Below are positions 29,498-37,341 of a DNA stretch of 64,000 nt, piece by piece. Origin of the DNA: Tardiphaga sp052076105 (GTDB lineage: Bacteria > Pseudomonadota > Alphaproteobacteria > Rhizobiales > Xanthobacteraceae). Below the pieces are notes generated by a model, which was given only the letters and a program-made list of their open reading frames with translations, had not been told where the DNA came from and ran no database searches. The stretch covers positions 3,410,001 to 3,474,000 of the forward strand of contig NZ_CP197245.1 of assembly GCF_052076105.1 (NCBI RefSeq), given 5' to 3'. The first letter of the stretch is position 1. Each line of letters begins with the position of its first letter. The position numbers and the translations under genes were made by a program.

Positions 29498-29711
29498 GCC
29501 TTATCCAGTCCTGTCGTCGACGGCGTCTGCCTAGCAAGCGTCGCGGGCAGCAGTAAGGCTGGAATCGGCGGTACCGAACAGCGCTAGCCCTTGAAAACAT
29601 GCGGTAAATTTGGCGCGCGCAGATGTAGCAGGTCTGCATGACATATCGCAAGGCGGCGCGCGCGCGGAGGTTGCGTTTCAGGTCACAAAATAGAGCGCAG
29701 AGGCTGTTGTC

Positions 29712-30497
29712 TCAGGCGGGCGCAGCGAGAGACGTTGCCAGTTGCAGACCACTTTCGTCCTTCAGGGCCACACCGGTCGTGCCGCGGCTCAGCCCTTCAC
29801 GCGCCAGCCACGCAATCTTGCTCGCTGCCTCCTCGAAGGACAGGCCAGCCGACTGGATGTTCGACACGCAATTGCGCGCGACGTCAGTGAGGCCGGGCTG
29901 CGGTGCGAAGGTCAGGTAGGCGCCGAGACTCTGCGGCGCCGACAGACCCGGGCGCTCGCCGATCAGCACGATCGTCATCCGGGCCTTCAGCAATGCACCG
30001 ATCTCGTCGCCAAGCGCGACCCTGGCGCCGCCTGCAACCACAACGGCGCCGATCCCGAACCCAGCCAATTTCGGCATCAACGCGTCCAGCAGACCGAGCG
30101 CATGCGCATTCACCGCAGCCGGAGACAGGCCATCCGCGATCACGATCAGCAGATCGCACGCAGCGCTGCCGCGTTCTTCAAGCAGCTCCCGCGACTCACG
30201 GGACAGTCGGCGGCCGAGATCGGGGCGCTTAAGGTAATCGGCACGATCCGCAACTTGGCTCGTCACGACCAGTGCACGCATGCCCTGCCCGGTCAGCGCA
30301 GCCGCGATGGCCTCGGCCTCGAAGGACGCATGAACCGCGTCGCGTGCGCGGGCATGGTCGAGCGTGAAATCAAGCAGGGCCTGCGTGGTCAGGCTGGCTC
30401 CGGCCCGGCCGAGCCCGACACGCGCCGGCGTCAGTGCACGCAGCTCCGCGAGGGAGCGCTGCGGTGGAGGCGGCGTCATGTCATTCCGATCTGTCAT
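29712..30497 (-). CDS. eutC: Ethanolamine ammonia-lyase small subunit
   Basis: EutC pairs with EutB to convert ethanolamine to acetaldehyde and ammonia with adenosylcobalamin. The 261-residue protein shows family segments LTPARVGLGRAGASLTTQALLDF at the N-terminus, the long middle ADGLSPAAVNAHALGLLDAL, and near the C-terminus QPGLTDVARNCVSNIQSAGLSFEEAA. The start is ATG 30497, only 16 bases after the hpnP stop, so translation may be coupled to hpnP rather than to eutB. No other eut genes (activase, microcompartment shell, acetaldehyde dehydrogenase) lie in the window. Confidence 0.94.
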   Translation of the reverse strand: MTDRNDMTPPPPQRSLAELRALTPARVGLGRAGASLTTQALLDFTLDHARARDAVHASFEAEAIAAALTGQGMRALVVTSQVADRADYLKRPDLGRRLSRESRELLEERGSAACDLLIVIADGLSPAAVNAHALGLLDALMPKLAGFGIGAVVVAGGARVALGDEIGALLKARMTIVLIGERPGLSAPQSLGAYLTFAPQPGLTDVARNCVSNIQSAGLSFEEAASKIAWLAREGLSRGTTGVALKDESGLQLATSLAAPA

Positions 30498-30513
30498 GAC
30501 GCCAGCCTAGCGC

Positions 30514-32097
30514 TTACTCGGCCGGAACGGCTGCATCCTGCAGCTTCAGTGAATAATAGGACGCATTGGTCTGGCCGCCGGACGCATCCCGCGCAAAATT
30601 GATCAGGTGATGCGCCACCATGATGCCGCTGATCAGATACTCGATCTCGCCCCGCGCCAGCCGCCGCAACGCGAATTTCCAGAAGGCGCGCTTGTAGTCG
30701 CCAAGCACACCGACTTTCCAGAAGATGTTACGCAGCATGACCAGGCCGAGCCGGATGCTCTTCCAGGTCAACATGGCGCCGATCGGCGGTTTGATCCGGT
30801 TCGGATAGGTGCGGCGGATCTGATATTCGAAACGTTCGAGCAGCTTCTCCGGCACATAGGCACTGCCCATGGCGCGGCGCCAGCTCTTCACCACGTCATC
30901 GTAAGGCAGCAGGAAGTCGACGTTGGAATCGCGGCCCTCATCCTCGTTCAGGCGCCCTTCTTTCTTCAACCGGTCCCATAGCGGCGTCTGCGGCAGCGCC
31001 TGAAGCAGATTGATTGTCAAAAGTGGAATCTGCGACGTCTCCACAAATTCGAGGAGATGCTGTCCGGTTTCCGGCTTGTCGGTATCGAGGCCGAGAATGA
31101 TGCCGGACACGACTTCCATGCCGAAGCTGTTCAGCGTCTCGATCGCCTCCATGATGGGCACCATCATGTTGTGATCCTTCTTCATCGCCTTGAGCGCGAC
31201 GGGATCAGGCGTCTCGATGCCGCAGAAGATGGTGCCGAACCAGGCCTCGCGCATCAGTTCGAGAATTTCGGGCCGCTTGGCGATGTTCAGCGTCGCCTCG
31301 CAGGACAGGCGCAGCACGTATCCGGTCTTCTTCTGCCACGCGACCAGATGTGGCAGCAGATCGAGCGCGGCCTTGCGGTTGCCGATGAAATTGTCATCGA
31401 CGAAATAGACCGATCCCATGATGCCGCATGCGAGCAGCTTGTCGAGCTCCGCCGTGATCTGCTCCGGCGTCTTCAGGCGCGGATTGCGGCCATAGAGCCC
31501 GGGGATGTCGCAAAACTCGCACTGATAAGGGCAGCCGCTGGAATACTGGATGCTGCCCAGGAAGTAGCGCGGAATTTCGGCCAGCTCATAGGCCGGAATC
31601 GGAAACTTGGTCATGTCCAGACGATCGGCGGTCTTCAGCACGACCTGCTGGTCCGGGCGCGATGTATCCTTTTCCAGGATGTCGATCAGTCGATCGGTGG
31701 CATCTCCGAGTTCGCCGATATGGAGATAATCGAAGGCCGGGTAATAGTCGGGGCAGGACGATACCGAAGGTCCACCGATCGCCACAGGCAGGTCATAGCT
31801 GTGCGCGCGGAAGCAGATGTCGTTCATCTGCTTACGCTGGATATGCATGCCACTGACCAGCACGGCCTCGGCCCACAGAAAATCGTTCGGCGTGGCCTGC
31901 CGGATATTCTCGTCGATGAAGCGGACGTCCCAGTTCTCGGGCATGTAGGCGGCGATCAGCAGCAAGCCCTGGGGAGGCATGAAGGCCTGAACGCCGTCGG
32001 TGAGAGGATAGGAATATTCAAACGTGCCAAATGAAGACGTGTATCGCGGAAAAACGCACAGGATACGCCGGACCGTCTGCCTGCCCTCAGCTCTCAT
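30514..32097 (-). CDS. hpnP: Hopanoid C-2 methylase HpnP (B12-binding radical SAM)
   Basis: HpnP methylates the A ring of hopanoids at C-2 using cobalamin and SAM. The 527-residue product has an N-terminal B12-binding-like region (about 10-160), then the radical SAM motif Cys189-x3-Cys193-x2-Cys196 (SGCPYQCEFCDIPG), and a C-terminal DUF4070-type region (RTYPNRIKPPIGAMLTWKS). The start ATG at 32097 has AGAGGA seven bases upstream; the preceding in-frame TTG is less likely. It lies between eutB and eutC, which is unusual. A perfect EcfG-type promoter sits 54 bases before it, fitting stress-controlled 2-methylhopanoid synthesis. Confidence 0.93.
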   Translation of the reverse strand: MRAEGRQTVRRILCVFPRYTSSFGTFEYSYPLTDGVQAFMPPQGLLLIAAYMPENWDVRFIDENIRQATPNDFLWAEAVLVSGMHIQRKQMNDICFRAHSYDLPVAIGGPSVSSCPDYYPAFDYLHIGELGDATDRLIDILEKDTSRPDQQVVLKTADRLDMTKFPIPAYELAEIPRYFLGSIQYSSGCPYQCEFCDIPGLYGRNPRLKTPEQITAELDKLLACGIMGSVYFVDDNFIGNRKAALDLLPHLVAWQKKTGYVLRLSCEATLNIAKRPEILELMREAWFGTIFCGIETPDPVALKAMKKDHNMMVPIMEAIETLNSFGMEVVSGIILGLDTDKPETGQHLLEFVETSQIPLLTINLLQALPQTPLWDRLKKEGRLNEDEGRDSNVDFLLPYDDVVKSWRRAMGSAYVPEKLLERFEYQIRRTYPNRIKPPIGAMLTWKSIRLGLVMLRNIFWKVGVLGDYKRAFWKFALRRLARGEIEYLISGIMVAHHLINFARDASGGQTNASYYSLKLQDAAVPAE

Positions 32098-32150
32098 CAA
32101 AATTCCTCTGTGAATGCATCAGCGGTCCCCTTAAGCGCTGAACCTTCAAT

Positions 32151-32175
32151 AACGTCGTCGAGATAAAACCGTTCC
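32151..32175 (-). promoter_or_regulatory. EcfG (general stress response) promoter of hpnP
   Basis: On the minus strand GGAAC (32175-32171), 16 bases, CGTT (32154-32151): an exact match to the alphaproteobacterial EcfG consensus. It gives a leader of about 45 bases to hpnP. Control of hpnP by EcfG has been shown in Rhodopseudomonas palustris TIE-1, which supports the assignment. Confidence 0.85.
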
Positions 32176-32321
32176 GCTCCTGCCGAATACTTTGGTCGAT
32201 CTAATCACGGTGTCCGAATCTGGGCCAGAATTTCTTCAAGATTGTGGCGGCGTTGACAGGGTCGTGACCAGCTCCGCGCAAGTGCGCACAAAGCACTACC
32301 CTGCATGACGGTTTATTGACG

Positions 32322-33704
32322 TCAGGCGATCAGACGCGCCGCCAGATCGGGCAGCAGACCGCCCCGGTCCCGAATGCGCAGGTCGGCTCCGGACAGTCCG
32401 ACCCGTTGCAGCCAGTCGTCGAATTCCGGTGCGCGTTTGAGCCCAAACAGGTCGCGGATATAGAGCGCATCGTGAAACGAGGTCGACTGGTAGTTCAGCA
32501 TCACGTCGTCAGCGCCGGGCACGCCCATCACGAAAGTCACGCCGGCCGCCGCCAGCAGCGTCAGCAGATTGTCCATGTCGTCCTGATCGGCTTCGGCATG
32601 GTTGGTGTAACAGACGTCCACCCCGAGCGGCAGGCCAAGCAGCTTGCCGCAGAAATGATCCTCCAGGCCGGCGCGGATGATCTCCTTGCCGTCATACAAA
32701 TATTCCGGCCCGATGAAGCCGACGACACTGTTCACCAGTAACGGGTCGAACGCGCGGGCCACGGCATAGGCCCGGGCCTCCAAAGTCTGCTGATCGACGC
32801 CGTGATGGGCGTTGGCCGACAGAGCCGAGCCCTGCCCGGTCTCGAAATACATGACGTTCTGGCCGAGCGTGCCACGCTTCAGGGACAGGCCGGCATTATG
32901 GGCCTCCTTCAATATCGCCAGATCGATGCCGAAGCTTTTATTGGCGGCCTCGGTCCCGGCGATGGACTGAAACACCAGATCGACCGGGGCGCCCTGGTTG
33001 ACGAGATCAAGACTGGTCGTCACATGGGTGAGCACGCAACTCTGGGTCGGAATATCCAGCTTGGTGATGACCTCGTCGAGCAGCCGCACCAGGCCGCCGA
33101 GCACGGCAGGATCGTCGCTCGCCGGATTGATTCCAATACAGGCATCGCCGGAGCCCAGCATCAGCCCATCGAGGATGGATGCCGTGATACCCCTGATATC
33201 GTCGAACGGGTGGTTCGGCTGCAACCGCACGCTCATGCGCCCGCGCAACCCGATCGTATTGCGAAAGCGCGTGATCACCTCGCACTTCCTGGCCACCAGG
33301 ATCAGGTCCTGATTGCGCATCAGCTTCGAGACCGCGGCCGCCATTTCCGGGGTGATGCCGCGGGCGACGTTGCGCAGAACTTCTGGCGTGGCGACATCCG
33401 ACAGCAACCAGTCCCGGAAGCCGCCGACGGTGAGAGCCGAAATGGGCGTGAACGCCGATAGGTCATGGCCGTCGATAATCAGCCGAGTGACCTCATCGTC
33501 CTCGTAGGGCACGACCGCTTCCTGCAGGAATTGCATGAGCGGCACATCCGCCAGCGCCATCCGTGCGGCGATCATCTCTTCGGCGGTCTCGGCTGCGATA
33601 CCCGCCAATCGGTCACCGGAGCGCGGCGGTGTTGCCTTGGCGAGCAACTCGCGCAAGGTCCCAAAGACATAGGACTGAGTACCGATAGCCTGGCGGAAGA
33701 TCAT
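32322..33704 (-). CDS. eutB: Ethanolamine ammonia-lyase large subunit
   Basis: EutB is the catalytic TIM-barrel subunit of adenosylcobalamin-dependent ethanolamine ammonia-lyase. The 460-residue protein (E. coli 453) carries FGTLRELLAKATPPRSGDRLAGIAA, RLQPNHPFDDIRGITASILDGLMLGSGDACIGINPA in the barrel, and late TNHAEADQDDMDNLL and MGVPGADDVMLNYQ segments, all EutB-specific. The start is ATG 33704, with CTGGAG upstream; a GTG at 33725 is less likely. The partner eutC is separated from it by hpnP. No terminator is visible between eutB and hpnP, so readthrough is possible. Confidence 0.95.
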   Translation of the reverse strand: MIFRQAIGTQSYVFGTLRELLAKATPPRSGDRLAGIAAETAEEMIAARMALADVPLMQFLQEAVVPYEDDEVTRLIIDGHDLSAFTPISALTVGGFRDWLLSDVATPEVLRNVARGITPEMAAAVSKLMRNQDLILVARKCEVITRFRNTIGLRGRMSVRLQPNHPFDDIRGITASILDGLMLGSGDACIGINPASDDPAVLGGLVRLLDEVITKLDIPTQSCVLTHVTTSLDLVNQGAPVDLVFQSIAGTEAANKSFGIDLAILKEAHNAGLSLKRGTLGQNVMYFETGQGSALSANAHHGVDQQTLEARAYAVARAFDPLLVNSVVGFIGPEYLYDGKEIIRAGLEDHFCGKLLGLPLGVDVCYTNHAEADQDDMDNLLTLLAAAGVTFVMGVPGADDVMLNYQSTSFHDALYIRDLFGLKRAPEFDDWLQRVGLSGADLRIRDRGGLLPDLAARLIA

Positions 33705-33776
33705 TGCAGCTCCAGAGCGTGACACCGGAAACAGTCCGGACCACCCTCACGAAGCAGACTAACATCTAAAGCTGCG

Positions 33777-35123
33777 CTACGCAGCCTTGACGGTCGCCAG
33801 GAATTTATCGACCTCGACGCGCAGTTTCTCCGACTGCTGTGACAGCTCCGATGCGGATGCCAGGACCTCGGCGGACGCAGCCCCGGTCTCCCCCGCAAGG
33901 CGCGTGATCGCCGAAATATTGGACGATACCTCGCTCGTGCCCTTCGCTGCGTCCTGTACGCTGCGCGAGATTTCGTTGGTTGCTGCGCCCTGCTGCTCGA
34001 CCGCGGCCGAAATTGCGGCCGAGATTTCGCTGAGAGACTTGATCACCGTGGTGATCGTGCCGATGGCCGCGACCGATTCTGATGTCGAGCTCTGGATGTC
34101 ACCGACCTGATCGGCAATCTCGGCAGTCGCCTTGGCAGTCTGCTCGGCGAGCGATTTGACCTCCTGTGCCACGACAGCAAATCCCCGGCCGGCCTCGCCG
34201 GCCCGCGCAGCCTCTATGGTCGCATTGAGGGCCAGCAGATTGGTCTGAGCCGCGATATTGTTGATCAGCTCGACCACCGCTCCGATTTTCTGCGCGGCCG
34301 CCGAGAGACGATGCATTTTGCCGCTGGTTTCATCGGCATCCCGCACGGCCTCACCGGCAATACGCGCCGAGTCATTGACCTGTCGCGATATCTCCCCAAT
34401 GGAACTCGTGAGCTGTTCGGTCGCGACAGCCACGGCCTGAATGCCCGACGTTGCGTCTCGTGACGCTGCCTCGACCACGCTGGACTGTGACATCGATGTC
34501 TCCGCCGACGCCGTCATATTCTGCGCAGCGCATTGCAGTTCAGTGGACGCGGAGCCGACGACCCCTACGACACTGCCGACCATTTTCTCGAAGTCGTCGG
34601 CGAGACGATCGAGCACGGAACGGCGATCACGACGCCCTTCTTCCGTATAGACCGAAATGGCGAGATCCATATCCAGCATGGCCGCCTTGATGATCGCAGC
34701 CTGCATCGCAGCCCGCCTCTTCGTTGCACCAAAGCTGAATTTACTCATCGGCATGTGCGCAACGGCTTCGACAAGGCCGGATACCAGCGCATTGTAGCCG
34801 CCGATATACCAGCGGGGCTCCAGCCCGAGCTTGTTGTGAACCTGACCGATCCGCGTCACCGACGCCTGATAGGTATCGTCGAAGCGGCCATCCAGAATGA
34901 CCGACCAATGGGCGATCTGCATCTTCCGGGCGTGAACCATATGCTCACGCGTCTTGAACAGCGCGGCGGTCTCCGGGAATGCGCCCACATGATCGTAAAA
35001 CCGATCGAGGATTCCCGGTAATTGCTCCATCACGAACGGCTTGGCCTCCCGAAGCGCGGTGATGGCGTCTTGATCGATACGATTGAACCTCAGACGTTCT
35101 AAAATCGAATAGGCAGTACTCAT
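33777..35123 (-). CDS. Soluble globin-coupled chemotaxis transducer (HemAT-like)
   Basis: The 448-residue protein has an N-terminal protoglobin-type sensor (about 1-165) with the proximal heme ligand likely His96 (RIGQVHNKLGLEPRWYIGGYN), and a C-terminal methyl-accepting signalling domain whose hairpin tip reads NLLALNATIEAARAGEAGRGFAVVA. There is no transmembrane segment, so it is cytoplasmic and would sense oxygen or another heme gas ligand. It passes the signal to CheA/CheW. GGGGA precedes ATG 35123. It lies 72 bases upstream of eutB on the same strand, possibly co-transcribed. There is no C-terminal pentapeptide tether for methylation enzymes. Confidence 0.88.
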   Translation of the reverse strand: MSTAYSILERLRFNRIDQDAITALREAKPFVMEQLPGILDRFYDHVGAFPETAALFKTREHMVHARKMQIAHWSVILDGRFDDTYQASVTRIGQVHNKLGLEPRWYIGGYNALVSGLVEAVAHMPMSKFSFGATKRRAAMQAAIIKAAMLDMDLAISVYTEEGRRDRRSVLDRLADDFEKMVGSVVGVVGSASTELQCAAQNMTASAETSMSQSSVVEAASRDATSGIQAVAVATEQLTSSIGEISRQVNDSARIAGEAVRDADETSGKMHRLSAAAQKIGAVVELINNIAAQTNLLALNATIEAARAGEAGRGFAVVAQEVKSLAEQTAKATAEIADQVGDIQSSTSESVAAIGTITTVIKSLSEISAAISAAVEQQGAATNEISRSVQDAAKGTSEVSSNISAITRLAGETGAASAEVLASASELSQQSEKLRVEVDKFLATVKAA

Positions 35124-35266
35124 GAAATCCCCTGGCGAAACAGGGCGAACCTATGGAGAGCACGACGTCATCGACATGATCTAAATCAATTTCCGACCGC
35201 TGGAATTCATTGAAGACCGTCGGTGGCTAGCCATCGTCAACAGCGGGTTAATGGATGCCGCAAATC

Positions 35267-36466
35267 TTAGACATGCCTGCCTGCGGCAACGCCTGATGAC
35301 CAGGCCCATTGGAAATTGAAGCCGCCCAGATGACCGGTGACGTCGATAACTTCGCCGATGAAATAGAGTCCCGGCACCGACGACGCCTCGAATGTTTTGG
35401 ACGACAGTTCAGTGGTGTCGACGCCTCCGAGCGTCACTTCAGCCGTGCGATAGCCCTCGGTGCCGTTCGGCCGCACACGCCACTCCTTCACTGCTGCCGC
35501 CACCGAGGCCAGAAGCTTGTCCGGGAAATCCGCCAGCCGCGGCGGGCCACCAATCCTGTCCGCAACCATCTGCGCCAGTCGCTTGGGCAGGAGATCGCCG
35601 AGCACGGTCGCGAGTTCCTGTCGCGGGCGTTCCCGGCGCGCCTCCTTCAAGGCAGCGAGCACATCGCGCATCGGCGCCATGTCGATGACGACATCGAGCC
35701 CGTCGCGCCAATAGGACGAGATCTGCAGGATCGCCGGACCGCTGAGGCCACGGTGGGTGAACAGCAGCGCCTCGTCGAATTTGGTCTTGCCGATGCTGAC
35801 GACAGCATCGACGGCAACGCCCGCGAGGTCCTTGAACTGGGCAAGCGCCGTAACATCGAAGGTCAGCGGCACCAATGCGGCCCGCGGCGCGACCATTTTC
35901 AGCCCGAACTGCTGTGCCAGTTTGTAGCCGAAAGCACTGGCACCCATTTTCGGGATCGAAGGCCCGCCGGTGGCAACGACCAGTGATTGACTGCGATACT
36001 CGCCCTGATCAGTCGAAACCACGAAACCGCGCTCGTCCTTCGTCACGCCGAGAATGCCGACGCCGAGGCGCATCTGCACAGTGCCTGAACGATTTTCCTC
36101 CAGCAGCATGTCGATGATCTGTTGCGAGGAGCCATCGCAGAACAGCTGCCCGCGCGTCTTCTCGTGATAGGCGATGCGATACTTCTCGACCAGCGCGATG
36201 AAATCCTGCTGGGTAAAGCCCTTCAGCGCCGATTTGCAGAATTGCGGGTTCTGCGACAGGAAATTCGCCGGCGTCATATGCAGGTTGGTGAAATTGCAGC
36301 GGCCGCCACCGGAGATGCGGATCTTCTCGCCGGGGGACCGCGCCTGCTCCAGCACCATCACTGAACGGCCGCGCTGCCCCGCAACGCCCGCGCACATCAG
36401 GCCGGCCGCACCGGCACCGAGAATGATGACGTCACTGGAGTTGTGTGCACGACGAACGATGGTCAT
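35267..36466 (-). CDS. HI0933/BaiN-family flavoprotein
   Basis: The 399-residue protein has an N-terminal FAD fold (VIILGAGAAGLMCAGVAGQRGRSVMVLE), the family hallmark SGGGRCNFTN, and a C-terminal VTLGGVDTTELSSKT then GLYFIGEVIDVTGHLGGFNFQWAWSSG. Members are NAD(P)-linked flavin oxidoreductases of mostly unknown substrate. BaiN of gut clostridia works on bile-acid intermediates. Its start overlaps the stop of the transglutaminase at 36463 by four bases (ATGA), so it is the last gene of the transglutaminase/ATP-grasp operon. The link is unusual and may point to its substrate. Confidence 0.88.
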   Translation of the reverse strand: MTIVRRAHNSSDVIILGAGAAGLMCAGVAGQRGRSVMVLEQARSPGEKIRISGGGRCNFTNLHMTPANFLSQNPQFCKSALKGFTQQDFIALVEKYRIAYHEKTRGQLFCDGSSQQIIDMLLEENRSGTVQMRLGVGILGVTKDERGFVVSTDQGEYRSQSLVVATGGPSIPKMGASAFGYKLAQQFGLKMVAPRAALVPLTFDVTALAQFKDLAGVAVDAVVSIGKTKFDEALLFTHRGLSGPAILQISSYWRDGLDVVIDMAPMRDVLAALKEARRERPRQELATVLGDLLPKRLAQMVADRIGGPPRLADFPDKLLASVAAAVKEWRVRPNGTEGYRTAEVTLGGVDTTELSSKTFEASSVPGLYFIGEVIDVTGHLGGFNFQWAWSSGVAAGRHV

Positions 36467-37341
36467 TCCAGCAGCAGCACATCGACGGCAACGGCGAGCT
36501 TCTGCTTGCGCGCGCCGACGATCACGCCATCGACCGGCGACACGTCGGAGAAATCGCGGCCAATCGCCAGCACGATATGATCGTTCTCGACCAGGATATC
36601 ATTGGTCGGATCGAAACCGATCCAACCGAGCTCTTCGCCACACCAGACCGATACCCAGGCATGGGTTGCGTCGGCGCCCTGCAGGCGCTCCTTACCCGGC
36701 GGGGGAATGGTACGCAGATAGCCGCTGACATAGGCGGCCGGCAGGCCGAGGCCGCGCATGCCCGCAATCATGATATGCGCGAAGTCCTGACAAACGCCAT
36801 GGCGCTTATCCAGCACCTCCTGTAGCGGCGTCGAGATCACCGTCGCCTTCGGATCATATTTGAACTCGGTACGGATGCGATGCATCAGATCGACGGCGCC
36901 GGCGAGAATGCCGCGCCCCTCGGTGAAGCTCGCTGCCGCATAGTCCGTGACGGCATCGATGATCGGCACCAGCGGGCTGGCGAAGACGTAGCCGATCGGC
37001 GACGCGCCGCTGAGGTCGTTGGAATCAAATGACGCCTCGCGGACGCCTTCCCAGGCGGGACTGTCGTCACCGCGACCGGGCGCGAACCGTTCGACATAGA
37101 CCCGCGACCGGCTATCGATCCGCAGCACCTTGTGCGGGGTTTCGATCAGAACACTCTCCGTCGGAGTGCCGAAAAAATCCATTCGCGTCGCGCGCGCCGC
37201 CGGCAGCGGTTTGATATCGACACTGTGCGAGACCAGTTGCTGTCCGGCGCTGCTATTGGGCTGCAGCCGCAGCGAGCAGCGTGCAAAGCTCACCGGGCTT
37301 TCATAACTATAGGTCGTGACGTGACGGATTTCGTAGATCAC
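36463..37341 (-). CDS. Transglutaminase-like cysteine protein with N-terminal beta domain
   Basis: This 292-residue protein has an N-terminal bacterial transglutaminase-associated domain (EIRHVTTYSYESPVSFARCSLRLQP) and a transglutaminase-like core whose catalytic triad is Cys184 (GVCQDFAHI), His227 (THAWVSV) and Asp244 (IGFDPTN). Such proteins hydrolyse or form amide bonds. GTG 37341 overlaps the previous gene's stop by four bases. It accompanies the ATP-grasp/alpha-E protein and the large DUF2126 protein in the operon, a set predicted to make and process peptide-like tags. Confidence 0.92.
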   Translation of the reverse strand: MIYEIRHVTTYSYESPVSFARCSLRLQPNSSAGQQLVSHSVDIKPLPAARATRMDFFGTPTESVLIETPHKVLRIDSRSRVYVERFAPGRGDDSPAWEGVREASFDSNDLSGASPIGYVFASPLVPIIDAVTDYAAASFTEGRGILAGAVDLMHRIRTEFKYDPKATVISTPLQEVLDKRHGVCQDFAHIMIAGMRGLGLPAAYVSGYLRTIPPPGKERLQGADATHAWVSVWCGEELGWIGFDPTNDILVENDHIVLAIGRDFSDVSPVDGVIVGARKQKLAVAVDVLLLE

